Shown here piece after piece: positions 34,399-45,724 of a DNA stretch of 64,000 bases. The stretch comes from Alligator mississippiensis (lineage: Eukaryota; Chordata; Crocodylia; Alligatoridae): positions 87,794,261-87,858,260 of the forward strand of contig NC_081829.1 in the NCBI RefSeq assembly GCF_030867095.1, in the 5' to 3' direction. Numbering within the stretch: position 1 is the stretch's first letter; each line of letters opens with the position of its first letter. The notes under the pieces were generated by a model that was given only the letters and a program-made list of their open reading frames with translations, made no database searches and was not told the DNA's origin. The position numbers were made by a program, and so were the translations under genes.

Positions 34399-34637
34399 AG
34401 GCAGACAAGGTTCTTTGGGTGAATCTCATATTTTTTAGCTCAATTCACACTCATTGATATGCTTACCATTTTCTATTGCTGCTAAATAAAGTTGTTCGAT
34501 CCATACTTAAAGCTGTCCCGAAGTGTGGAAGGCTCATATTGAACCTTACCGTATTTCACTTCCTAAAAGATGTTTCCCAACTATTTAAGTTGGTCTAATA
34601 AAAGATATCAGATTCACCCAAAGAACCTTGTTTGCCT
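34399..34637. repeat. GACAAGG family, fold-back copy
   Basis: The left arm (34399-34436) contains AGGCAGACAAGGTTCTTTGG and GTGAATCTCATATTTTTTAG. The right arm (about 34598-34637) is its reverse complement (AGATATCAGATTCACCC, AAGAACCTTGTTTGCCT). Between them is segment S (34437-34546), which recurs inverted at 35692-35804. Confidence 0.75.
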
Positions 34638-34710
34638 GTGTCCTTGGACCAACACAGCTACAACCTACACAACTGTCACAAATGTAAATGAATTTATAGC
34701 CATTGGGGCG

Positions 34711-35484
34711 AGGGACAGACATTACACACAAACTGGTTTAAGTGATCAGAAACTGGTTTAAACCTGTAACAGAACAGATGTTCAGTGCACATAAACCAGT
34801 TTAAAAATGGTTGAAACTGATTTGAGATAAACCTGGTTGAATGTAGTATCAGACTTAACTGATTTGGGTCAAACTGGTTTATGCGTCTGTCCCAGACCTT
34901 GCTGGTGTAAGATAAACCAGAGTCCCCCAGCATCCCAGCATGCTTTCTGGGCTGGGCGGGGCTCTCTGCTTCACAGCAAGGCTGGCCCTTCCCCTCTGCT
35001 CCCTGGCTGCAGCTTTGGCACAACTGCAGGCTGCTCCCCCTGTCCCCCTCACCGCTCCCTGCTAACCAGGAATTCCCCCCTCCCCTCTGCCTTGCTGAGG
35101 AGGTGTCTGTGCATTAGCTAGCAGATCACATACTGACTACAGTCGTGCTGAGTCAACAGGTAGAATCAACAGGCGGAATCAACAGGTAGCTGGCAATGTC
35201 CCTCTATTGTTTTCTTAATAGGGTGATAAACACTGTTATCAATTCGTTGCTGGGCTAATCAGAGCATCCTGCTGGGGCCTGGCCATGCCTCCCTCAGCTC
35301 AGTGTTGTGGAAGGGAAGGGAGGGCTGCTGTAGCGCCCCCCAGCTTCTAGCCTGAGCCACTACAGGCATGTGCCTGCATGTCTGGGATGTCTGTGCAATT
35401 GCAAAGTGATTTAGCCTAGCCAGGTTAGACTAACTTGCAAAGATTTAATCAATTCAGGCTCAGGCTCTTTGAATGTCTGTCCCT
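34711..35484. mobile_element. TIR element with AAACTGGTTTA subterminal repeats (774 bp)
   Basis: Perfect 13-bp terminal inverted repeat AGGGACAGACATT (34711-34723) and AATGTCTGTCCCT (35472-35484). The left 150 bases hold repeated AAACTGGTTTA or TAAACCAGTTTA and related words. I could not find a matching target duplication, so superfamily is open. No transposase. Confidence 0.65.
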
Positions 35485-35490
35485 AGCCTG

Positions 35491-35582
35491 GGAGATGAGA
35501 GTATTATTTTCCCCATTTTCCAGTTATGAAGACTAAGGTGAAGAAGTTTGACTTGGGCCACACACTGAACCAGAGGTTCACT
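35491..35582 (-). mobile_element. MIR-like SINE fragment
   Basis: On the minus strand the phrase GAAAATGGGGAAAATAATAC matches the well-known MIR tail motif, preceded by a degenerate body. Short and old. Confidence 0.45.
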
Positions 35583-35804
35583 TAGGCCACATCTAGACTG
35601 CAAATTTCCTGTGCCCAGCTGCTTCATCTATGTGCTCTTGGAAGCAACGTAGCTGTGCCTATAGAATTGGGGGTGGGCCAATTAATACGGCAGAGTTCAA
35701 TATGAGCCTTTCACACTTCAGGACAGCTTTAAGTATGGATTGAACACCATTATTTAGCAGCAATAGAAAATGATAATCATATCAATGAGTGTGACTTGAA
35801 CTAC

Positions 35805-36316
35805 TAGTACTGAGGCTATAAAGGAGATCCAGGATGATCCTTTCTTTCTCTGTCCTTTTTTCCCATAGGAGGCTGTTTCTCTGTTCTTTCTTCCCATGGT
35901 AGAGTTGGCCTACTAAGGCCAAAAAGAGGAGGATGGGTGAGTTTCTCAGTTTCTTCTGAAGATACTGTTTGTTCCTGCATTTCCCACTATGTGCAGCTGA
36001 TTCTTTGTCAGGGGCAGGGCCTTTGTTTAGAATCCATGTTCAGGTGTTATATAGTATGATGCCAAAGATTTGATGTCAGTGCAGATGAGCTAGAACTGGT
36101 GTTTTTGGAAAGTTTCTCTTTTAGCCAAACCTGAATGGCTTTTCCTAGGGTAAAGTAAAGCACTTATCTACACACAGGACATTCTCTTTGGTGGAATTTA
36201 AAGGCCTGCTTCAAACATGGGAGATACTAGTACGTCAAAAAAAATCATAAGAATCCTTTAAAATGGACAGTGTTAACCACCCTAATAGTAGTGGCTGCTA
36301 CCATCTGTTATAACAG
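35805..36316. other. Non-coding spacer
   Basis: No recognisable feature. Confidence 0.5.
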
Positions 36317-36386
36317 CACATGCGTACATATGCACACGCATGTGCGCACGCGCACACACACGCGCGCGCACACACACACACACGTA
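36317..36386. repeat. CA/CG alternating purine-pyrimidine microsatellite
   Basis: About 70 bases of mixed (CA)n and (CG)n with ATGCGTACATATGCAC at the left. Almost strictly alternating pyrimidine-purine, so a candidate Z-DNA former. Confidence 0.85.
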
Positions 36387-36904
36387 TAATATCTTTTCCA
36401 TTATCATTTTAAATGTATTAAATACGAAGCGGTAGAATAGTTTTTCAAATGTAACAGAAATGTTGGCTTAACCATATGAGCTACATCAGAAAATAGCTGC
36501 AACCCGAGAACCTAATGGCTTATCTGCAGAAACATGTTTTCCTGAGGATATTATAACTCACATTGATAGCTTGGGGGATGAATGTAAAAGTAGCACTGAA
36601 ACGCATATATTCTGTTTAAATGAAAATCAAACAGCCTATATGAAAACTGAAATGGCTCTTTTATTTAAGAGCAGTTTGTGCTTATGCCATTTTACAAATA
36701 TGTTAGAGGAGCAGAACATGACAAATTCTACAAGCGGGTCAGATCTGAAATGTAGAATGTGGTTTTCCTTTTATGGGAAATCAGTTCAGCATGAAATTTT
36801 AAAATAGAATTCTTTGCACGGACCCCTTTTCTTGAAATATCATAAAATAATTGTGTGTTTTACAAGTCTGTGTTATAGCTAGTTTAAAACTATATTGTTA
36901 TGAT

Positions 36905-37150
36905 CAGAGGCAGCCCGAGCAGGGTGTGGGGCCCAGGGCAAATCAGCCTGTTCGGGGCTCTGCCCCTGGACGCAAGGAAGCCAGCGGCTGATTTGGCAGC
37001 GGCAGTGGGGGTGGGGGCACTGAGCTGCTGGATGTGAAGCTGGCAGCAGCATGGAGTTGCTGCACCACTCTGCCCAGCTTCGCAGGGCCCCCCAAAGTAT
37101 GGGGCCTGGAGCAGTCGCCCTGATTTGATCCCCCCTCAGGGATGGCCCTA
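36905..37150 (+). mobile_element. hAT MITE, CAGAGGCAGCCC ends, copy A (246 bp)
   Basis: Starts CAGAGGCAGCCCGAGCAGGG and ends CAGGGATGGCCCTA. Flanks GTTATGAT (36897-36904) and GTTATGGT (37151-37158) match at seven of eight. Interior GGGGCCCAGGGCAAATCAGC. The same element lies inverted at 37374. Confidence 0.85.
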
Positions 37151-37373
37151 GTTATGGTTGTGTATTTCTGTACACATTTTTAAGATAACTGAATGATATA
37201 AGAAGAATCTTTTGTTTTCTGATTTCTTTTTAAAATTTAGTTTGGTTTACAAAGGTGATTAAGTCTTCCCGGCCTATAATAATGCAATACCTTTCTCTTA
37301 TAAATGTCATACTTGTATAAGGCTCAGCCAAAATGATTTTATCTTACAAATTGGCATGCAAGGTGGGTCCAGG

Positions 37374-37628
37374 CAGGGCCATCCCTGGGGGGGAGGGTGA
37401 ATCGGGGTGGCCGCCCTGGGCCCTGGGCTTTGTGGGGCCCTGCGGAACTGGGCAGAGCAGCGGCTCCACATCCAGCCACTCGCTAATCTCTCCCCCCACC
37501 ACCGACGCCACTGCTGCTGGTAGTGGCAGCAGCTTCTTTGGGTCTGGGGCACATGGGATCGGAGTTGGGGTAGGGCCCCTCATGGGCTGATTTGCCCTGG
37601 GCCCTACACCCTGCTCGGGTCGGCTCTT
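37374..37628 (-). mobile_element. hAT MITE, same family as 36905, inverted copy B (255 bp)
   Basis: On the + strand starts CAGGGCCATCCCTGG and ends CTGCTCGGGTCGGCTCTT. Perfect 8-bp flanking duplication GGTCCAGG (37366-37373 and 37629-37636). GCTGATTTGCCCTGGGCCC is the reverse complement of copy A's interior. Confidence 0.88.
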
Positions 37629-37695
37629 GGTCCAGGGCTATACGGTGCCAAATTTGGGTTGAATTGACCATAATGCTATGATGCTGCAAGGCCAG

Positions 37696-38789
37696 TAGGG
37701 CTGTGCTAAATGGCTGTTTCATTTTGATTTTGGATTCGGCCATTTTGGAGGATGGTGATTTGTTTCGGTGTTTTGGATCACTTTTCCATTTCAATTTGGC
37801 CGAATCTGTTTTGGAGTTTTGATGCTGTTTCAGAGATTTGGATCGGCCGGGGAGAGGCAGGCACAGCCAGGCAGCTGCAGGTTCTCCCGTGGCTCCTCCA
37901 GCTGTGCCTGCCTCTCCCTGGGTGGGGGTAGCCACAGGAGAAGCCCCAGTGGCTGTCCTGCCCGGCCCCATCCCCTGCCTGGCTTCAGCCTCCTGGCACT
38001 TTGAAAAGAAAATAATAAAAAGCCTCGCACTCTCCAGCTCTGGCAGTGGGATCAGGCCTCTGGGGGCTCGTGGCAGGGCCCCCCTGTGCAGCCTGTGGCA
38101 GTGGGGGGCAGCAGGGATTGCCCCCCCTGCCTGGCACCCATGTGGCAGCTGTCCAGTCGCGGCTCTGCATGCTTTCTGGGAGCTGGGGTGGCTCCAGCAG
38201 TCACCCAGAGCCTGGCACCACTTGGCCCCAGCTCCCAGACAGTGTGCAGCGCCCAGCCAAGCTATGCTGCACCTGCGCCATGGGGCAGCTGCCATGTGGG
38301 TGCCAAGTTGAGGGGGGATCCCTGCTGCCCCCCACTGCTCCAAGTTGCCGGGGAGGGGCACTCTGCCACAAGCCCCCAGAGGCCCTGATTACCATCGTTG
38401 CAGCTGGTAAATGCGGGGCTTTTTTTTTTTTTTTAAGTGCCAGGAAACTGGGGCTGGGCGGGGGATGGGGCCAGGCAGGGCAGACATGGGGGCTTCTCTC
38501 ACGGCTCTTCCAGCTGTGCCTGCCTCTGCCCTGGTGAGGGAAGCCATGGGAGAAGCCCCCATGGCTTCCCTACCTGGCCCCATCCCCTACCCAGCCCTAG
38601 CCTTCCGGCACTTTAAAAGGAGGGCTGCGGGAGCGCCTCCGAAATATTCCAAAATGTTTTGGATGGTTTCTTTTCATTTCGGAGATGTCTTGGAGCCTTC
38701 TGTTTCATTTTGGATTTGGTGTTTCGGGCACCGACATGGGCTGAATCACCTCCAAAACGAAACGGCTGTCGAAATTTCGCACAGCCCTA
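37696..38789. mobile_element. hAT-like element, TAGGGCTGTG family, copy 2 (1,094 bp, palindromic)
   Basis: Starts TAGGGCTGTGCTAAATGG and ends TTTCGCACAGCCCTA. Flanks AAGGCCAG and AAGGCCCG match at seven of eight. Subterminal regions carry TTTTGGA, TTTCGG and CATTTTGG words. The centre is very GC-rich and palindromic about 38,219: for example GGCCCCATCCCCTGCCTGG (37964) pairs with a segment ending near 38475. A second, nested palindrome spans about 38469-38582. Large open frames on both strands here are by-products of this composition. Confidence 0.83.
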
Positions 38790-38797
38790 AAGGCCCG

Positions 38798-41094
38798 ATA
38801 CACAGCTACAGGAAGCTGGTACACTTCTGTTGAACAAAACATGACTGGTGAAAACTGACACCAGCTGAGGACCTCGTCCATGAGAGTATTAAAATGACAG
38901 AACGAAACCCTGACTCCACTGAAGTTAAAGGGAGTTTTGCTATCCTATACAAGGTGCATGGAGATGGCAAATCAGGCTAATATGTTTATTATGGGAATCT
39001 GACAAGACACAAGTGTTCAATTTTTAAAGAGTCTTTGTTTGCCTTCATTGGAAAATAATATTTCAAACAAAGTTTGGGTGGGGCAGTCCATATTCTTCTC
39101 ATTCTCTCCTCCATTAAAATGAATACCTTCAAAGGTCTGATGCTTGCTTTTGGCTTATGTATTAGAGTCTGAGCCTCACTGAATGAAGATTGATGCATAT
39201 AGTTGCAAAAAGAGCTGCAGATTTTTTGTGGTTTGCATGACTGCTTTGGTCCGGTGGGGATGTGTGCCGAATTCCAAGGCAGAGCGAACCTGGTGTTAGG
39301 TTTTTATCTAGACATTTATTTCTGAAGAATTTTTGGTATAGCTTTACCAAGCAGGAGACCAATATATGCTATGTGTTTAACACAGACATTATTTAGAAAA
39401 GCAATCTAAATGTACACATGACTTGAAGTTTCAAGAGTTTCACATGGCTGAATAATCAGTCATTTTTTCACAACTTGTTTAGAAAATCCATAAACAGGGA
39501 TTTAGTTAAATCTTTAGTCAAGGTTCATAGAGATCATCAACAACCGCCCCCTTCCAAACTAGAAACAGAATGTACCATCCCCCAAACCATTGGACACTTA
39601 GGAGATTTGAGGGCAAGGTAACTTGGCTAGGGAATATAAAAAATAGATTTGTGCTTCCCTCTCTTACTGCTTAATGGCGTAAAAAGGAAGCCTGAAGGGT
39701 TTCTTTAGAAATTCAAGTCTGGTCTGTCCTGGAAAACTCATTTTACAAGAATCAAGTGAATTCTAGTTAAGCAACTGAGAGAGAAGGCACTTTTAATCAG
39801 ACCCATGTGTTTTGCCTTTATTTTCTTTGTTTGTAGATGTTTAAGCTAATGTAAATTGTTAATACCTGATTAACATTTTGGATAAAGGGAACCTTTGTTA
39901 GGGGTTAAACACCCTCAACCTGAGAGGTCCCAATAAAAATCTTCCGGGGCATTAAATACTTTCTCTAGGAAAGCCAAGGCAGACCAGACTGCTGGATCTT
40001 GCATCTCCCCTCCTGTGAATAAGGTCATTGGATCTTAATGGCAACACCTTCTCTGGCATTAGTTTGTTTGACCAGGTTCTGGAGGCCAGGATGTTAAAAG
40101 ATCCCACTCCCTTAAAGAGCAGAAGCTCTGTTGGCAAAGACCCCAGTGTTTCCATAGCTCTGCTGGTAGAAGAAGGCTTCTCTTGACAATGTTTTTGCTG
40201 CTCGAGGGCGCTTGTGTAACTCCTTCTGCTGATAGAGCTGTGTCCACACCAGGGAACTCTGCTGCCGTAGTTCAGCAGCCCTCTGCCAGAGCCTAAATCT
40301 TAATTGTATTTCTCATCTGCAAGGCCAATACTGTCTCCCAGTCTCTCTGACTAATTAAATATGTCTCTATGAGGGTTCAGTGCTTATTGATATTTTGGGA
40401 GGATTTTCAGCAGTGCCTGAGGGCTTTAGGAATACAAAGCCATTTGATGTTTCTGTAAGAATAGGGGTCCTAAATCCATTAGGCACTTTTGAACATTGCC
40501 TCTCAAAGAAAAAAGCCACACAAATTCTCTCTCTCATTATTATTGTTCTTAACAGTATAACTGCAGTGCAGAAGTGACTGTTAAGATTATATGCATGATT
40601 GCAACTTTCAGCTATTAACCAGCCTTCCCTGGTTAATGTTGTTAGTAAAACCTAGATTGGGCTTTATTGGAATATATTTAGCAAAATCTCATTATTGCCT
40701 AAAACCTTTCTGAATTGTAGTAATAAGAATGTGCAAAATATTGTGTGGTTAATAAAGTAGATGTAATTTAAACGGGCAAAATTCTCCTCTTTGGCATGAT
40801 ACAGCTCAGGATGCTGATTTGTGTTCATGTGGCTCTCCCATGGGTTCAGCACATAATGGAAAATGTTGGGAGAGCAGATATTTAATAAATTATATAGAAT
40901 GTTTTTATAGGCGCGGTGCTTTACAGACCCATAGATTAGAACTGCCGGATGTATCTGAGACCAGTCTTTTTTCCCCCCAAAGAAATGTGAAAGGGACAGG
41001 AACAGGTGAGAGTCAAATCTTTAGACTTCTTGATGAGAGAAACAGAAAAGATTCATAGTTTTTTTAAAGTCAGAAAGACCTGTAGGGTGACATT
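38798..41094. other. Intergenic region without recognised features
   Basis: Unique-looking A/T-rich sequence, small open frames only, none with recognisable content. Confidence 0.5.
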
Positions 41095-42665
41095 CTGTGT
41101 AACGCGGGCCATAGCCAGTCTTAATTTAAAAAATTACCAATGATGGAGAATCTAGCTCAGCTCTTGAAGTTGTTCTAATGATTAATTACTCTAATAGTTT
41201 AAAAAATGTGCCCTATTTCTAGCCTGAATTTCTCTGGCTTCAACATTCAGTGGTTGGATTTTATTGCAGTTTGATTAAGGAGCCCCATTATCAAAGTGTA
41301 ATTCTTCCTGTAGGTACTTATAAAGTGAGAGCAAGCCATCGTTTGAACTTCTGTTGCGTTAAACCAGGCTAAAGGTAGCTCCTGGATTTTTTCACTGTAA
41401 ATTTTTTTTTTTTTTTTACTAATTTACTCATTCTTGTGGCTCTTTCCTGAACTCTCTTTAATTTAATAACATCCTTCTCAGATTGTGGACACCCAACGTG
41501 GACTCAGTATTTCGGTAGTAGTGTACCACTAGCAAATAGAGATGCATAGGGAGCTTCTATTATTTCTACAAGAGTGCTTTTGTAGTAGTAGTACTGTTGC
41601 CAGTGCATTGTACTGGGAGTTTACCTCTAAATAATGATCTAAGATGATGCCTGTGATGATGTGGGGAATCTGTTCATAGAGTTTATGAATTTTGAGCAAG
41701 GTGAAGCAGTTAACACTATGAAAATTGCCGTATCATGGAAGGATTCTGAGTCTCCACTAAAGATTGTTAGGGTTGGGTCATTTCTGTGCCACAGTATAGG
41801 TTGTGGGGCATCATTAGGCCTCTGTGGCTGCCTATTTCAGGTCCCCTGGGGACCATAGCTGTTCTCAGGTTGGTGTGGAAAGATATTTCTTCCTTTTGTT
41901 TGAAAGTGGGGAGGAGTGTCTGAAGCACTAAAGAGTTATCAAAGCAGAAATGGAGGTGGTTGTATCTCTGAGGAAGTACCTGGAAGGGTGGTCCCAACCC
42001 TACCCGGAGGTAAAGGCCTGCTCCTCAGGCTGCGAGTGGTCTTTGTACTTGGGTAGGCCCTGATTGCAAAGAAAAAATAACGGATGCCTATGTTATGTTG
42101 TCTTTGGGTCAGTGATAAAACAGTTACAAAGCACTGGGTCCAGAACGGATCTCTCCATAAATCCACTGGGAACACACACACTTGATGATGATTCCCCGTT
42201 TGCAATTACATTTCAAGACCTGTCAGTTAGCAAATTTTTAATCTGTGTAACATTTGCCATGTTAATTTCGTATCGTTCTCGATTCTTAATCAAAATGTCA
42301 TGTGGTATCAAGTCAAATGCTTCAGAAAAGTCTATTATATCAATATTATTATATATATCAACCAAGCTGGTAACCTCATAAAAAGATGTCAAGTTAGCTT
42401 GACAAGATCTTTTCCATAAACCCAAGCTGATTGACATTAATTATATTTCTCTTCTTTGTTTCCTTATTAATCAAGTCCTATATCAGTCGTTCTATTTTTT
42501 TTTTTTTGCTTTGGGATCAATTTCAGACTGACAGGTTTATAATTACCTGGATCATCCCATTTATCCCTTTTAAAGATTAGCATAATATTAGCTTTCCTCC
42601 AGTCTTGTGGAACTTCTCCAGTCTTCCATAATTTACTATAAATCTACATTAACGGTTGATTAAAT
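41095..42665 (-). mobile_element. Old CR1/L3-like LINE, minus strand, fragmented
   Basis: On the + strand 41095-41560 reads the familiar inverted 3' region of an L3/CR1-type LINE (CAGTCTTAATTTAAAAAATT, ATGGAGAATCTAGCTC, CTTCAACATTCAGTGG, GTAGGTACTTATAAAG). Further right, the minus strand encodes reverse transcriptase pieces: IDFSEAFDLIPHDIL (42213-42437) and an upstream phrase matching the WRKANIM and DDPGNYKPVSL pattern (about 42520-42640). Many stops and shifts. The part between, 41660-42200, is poorly recognisable. Confidence 0.75.
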
Positions 42666-42669
42666 GTCT

Positions 42670-44755
42670 GTTTGAAGAGTAAAAGACGTGAAAGATGTCA
42701 TAGTCTGACTTATGCAGGGCAAAATTTGGGGACTTCTTAGGCAATTGATGGAGAAAACCAAGAATTTACCAGGGAAATTAGGCATTCTTGACTTCACTGT
42801 AACTAATGAGGATGGAAGGAGAGAGATTTTATTTAATTCAAGCAGCAGCAGAGCAAAACCACAGATGTTGATGACTGTTGCAGAATGCTGGGTTATAAAA
42901 GTTCCCATAAATTTAATGAGAAAAACCAACACCACCAAAGATATATTCAGTGCTAGCAGGGTAGGAAAGTTCAACTTTGTTTCAAGAAGTTGCTTTTGCA
43001 TAATAACCAAAGGCATAATAATAGTCCTGTTGACAGAATGGCAATAAAAAAGTGAATCCTATTGCAATAAGAGCAAGCTAAAAACCCAAAGTTGTTGTTT
43101 TTACATTATTACTCAGGCAAAGGGAAAAATGCACATGCTCACTGCACTGCAGGCATGACCAGCTGTTCCTATTAGTGCCAGTAAACAGTGTGGAGGTGTT
43201 ATTTTGTCTAGTAATAAAGGAAGGAAGTCTATGCTCCTTCTGAGATGTTCGTGAGTCTTCAGAGAAAGTGGACACAGTATAGTGTGCTCTGAGTTACAGT
43301 CCATGAATGGGGAGAATCCACTGAAAACAAATAATGAAGCACAGAATTAGGGACTGAGTGTGGTGTCGGTATTATAGTCTGTCATCTCAAAGTCTTATGG
43401 GATCAGGCTAATCTCTAGCTCTAGATCCATGCCTTCTTTTTAAAGGATGTGCTGGCTGCCTGCTCCCATCTATAATGCAGTTTAGGTCTTGTTTAAATGT
43501 TGATGAGTACAGCAAAAACCCCTCCAGGAATAGACCTCTCTTAATTTACTCTGCTGTTAGGTCCTGACCTTTTTTAATTGCTTCTGATAAAATTAATCTT
43601 GTCTGTGAAAATCTGAGTTAGTAATTTTTTGGTTTAGAAGAATGCTTGTGGAAAGGAAAGGTGATTGTTCACACACACATTTCTGAAAGGATCTCTTTGC
43701 GCTGCAAGTTTTGGGCACTAACTGTATTTGTAACTATGTTTTATCACTTTCAAATGGCTAATAGAAATGCATTCCCAATTTTAAAAAGAGAACTCCTTCA
43801 AAATAGTGTTTGAACTATTGATCAGCCCCTGCGGTTGGAAACCCAAATGTTACCGTTCTAAGAACCTGAGTGTGAAACTGCCTATAAATGAACAAAAATG
43901 AATTTACTTATTTTCATTCTGATCAAAGAGGAGATAAGTGAAAAAATGGACGTAGAAAAAACTTGAACATATTAACTCTTTAAAAAATCCCCTTTTAGTA
44001 AGTTATTACTGATTACTTGTCTGTAAGGAAGAATATATTTCTTAACAGATCTTCTAACATAGAAGAGAAAATATTTATAACAAGAAAATTCATAAAGGAT
44101 GGAAAAAAATGCCCAGAAAGTCTCTTTATTTTTGAAGTTTCTAACCAGTGCAGGGTGGAAATGTTAGAAAGTCTTAGGACTGATTGAAAATGTTTCAACT
44201 GCATACTTTTCTACTTGGAAATACTGATTTGACAAAATCAAAATGTTTTACAAGAAACATTGAAATTTCACTGAAATGCTTTGTTTTCATAAGGCCTAAG
44301 TGCTTCATTTCAATTAATATTGCTTTGACATTTATATCATGTAGTTGTTGAGACAATAAAGTCTAAAAGAAACACTTGGCCATTTATGGGAAATTATACA
44401 TTTTTATTTTGGGCGACGGGGGAATTTTTTGAAATGTTGTCATTTCCTGCAAAAGGCGTATTTTGAGTTGTGAGCAACTCTATACATATTTCTGCGGTTT
44501 CCCATTCAAACATCACAATGCAGGTGAGCATGTGATCTTTTTTAATACAGTCTGATGAACTCACCAGCACAGAATAATAATAATCTAATTTAAATAGTTA
44601 TAGCATATCCAGAGATTAAGGCAGATACTTCATATAGGTGGAGATGAATCCTGGTGAAACAATGAAGATGCCAAAGACTAATGAATAATAAGGATGAAAA
44701 GGAAGGTGAAAGTCCATTGTAGAATAGAGCTGGTTAGCAGATTAAACTAGCTGTC
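42670..44755. other. Intergenic region without recognised features
   Basis: A/T-rich. Short open frames at 42660-43047 overlap on both strands without family resemblance. Confidence 0.5.
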
Positions 44756-44759
44756 AGTG

Positions 44760-45267
44760 GCATGTCTAGACGTTCAATTAATGCTCATGAATAAACTCCA
44801 AAGTTTATTGCTCCAGAGTTTATTGCTCCCAGGCACTGTGTCTTCACGTGCACCCAGGACTGCAGCATATTGAGCTGGGTAGGAGCAGCCCCAGCTGGGT
44901 TCCCTTTTATCTATGTGATTCCAGGTGAACAAGTAGCAAACTGAAGCAGAAACAATGGGCAGAGTTTCAGAAAATACATGGATGAGTGATATGATAAGAT
45001 AATGTCTTTGAAAAACTCAGGGGGGTCAGCTGTGAAGGGGCTGGCTGGGGCTTAAGGGTTCTTCAGTGCCGGGCTAGCTAAAGTATCCTCATGCCCCAGC
45101 CAGCCCGGGCAGTGTCTACACGTGCACTGCTGTGGAGTAAAAAACTCTGCAGCAGGATAGTACTTGTATCTACAAAGTAAATTTGTTTACTTCAGCCTAA
45201 TAGGGGTGCAACGTTTATTGTGCTGCTAATTAGTCTACCGTGCAGTAAATGTCTTGTGTAGATGTGC
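44760..45267. mobile_element. Possible TIR element, GCATGTCTAGACG / GTGTAGATGTGC ends
   Basis: Ends are inverted and agree at nine of thirteen bases. The interior contains AATTAATGCTCATGAATAAA near the left and GTGCAGTAAATGTCTTGTG near the right. No clear target duplication. Confidence 0.4.
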
Positions 45268-45724
45268 TCAGTTAGGCATTGAATGTCTGCAAAGTGTCGC
45301 TGAATCTCATGATGCAGGAATTCTTGGGTGTAAAATTGTTCAGCCTGATTTTGTTAGCGCATGATTTTGTCATTTGAAATCTAAAAATGTCCTGAAGTCA
45401 AAATGACTTTGGGAGGAAACAAATAAGAATTAACTGTCCTGAAATCCAACCCAATGAAGGGAACTCTCTGTCTGCTGTGCTTATGAAGTCTTTAGGTGAA
45501 ATTTAGATGGAATTTGTTGCTGCTATTAATATTCGGCTGTACCACGGATCTACTACTTTTTAGCTTTTGGCCATATCACCCATCTAATTTCACAAGCATG
45601 AGGGTGGGAGTTTTTCAAGGGTAGTATCTTATCAGATTACTCACCCATATATTTTCTGAAACTGCCCATTGTTTCTGCTTCAGTTTGCTCACCTGGAATC
45701 ACATAGCTAAAAGGTAACCAAGCT
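44893..45724. repeat. Long inverted repeat, arms 44893-45018 and 45609-45724
   Basis: The left arm (CTATGTGATTCCAGGTGAAC, CAAACTGAAGCAGAAACAAT, GGGCAGAGTTTCAG) is the reverse complement of the right arm (CTGAAACTGCCC, ATTGTTTCTGCTTCAGTTTG, CTGGAATCACATAGC), with a 7-base and a 2-base indel and a dozen or so substitutions. The 590-bp spacer includes the right end of the 44760 element. Confidence 0.8.

Larger units (their letters stand above)
34437..35804. repeat. 110-bp inverted pair S / S' (34437-34546 and 35692-35804)
   Basis: S reads TCACACTCATTGATATG, CATTTTCTATTGCTGCTAAA, CCATACTTAAAGCTGTCC, GGCTCATATTGAAC; S' is its reverse complement with about 12% differences. They are 1.15 kb apart and bracket the 34711-35484 element. 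Confidence 0.75.

Noticed and set aside
36301..36400. CRISPR-like regular spacing in the CA/CG tract
   Set aside because: Simple microsatellite; the window is vertebrate.
37483..38361. 292-codon minus-strand frame and overlapping plus-strand frames
   Set aside because: They lie within two hAT-like elements and a GC-rich palindrome. Frames on both strands resemble each other because the DNA is symmetrical.
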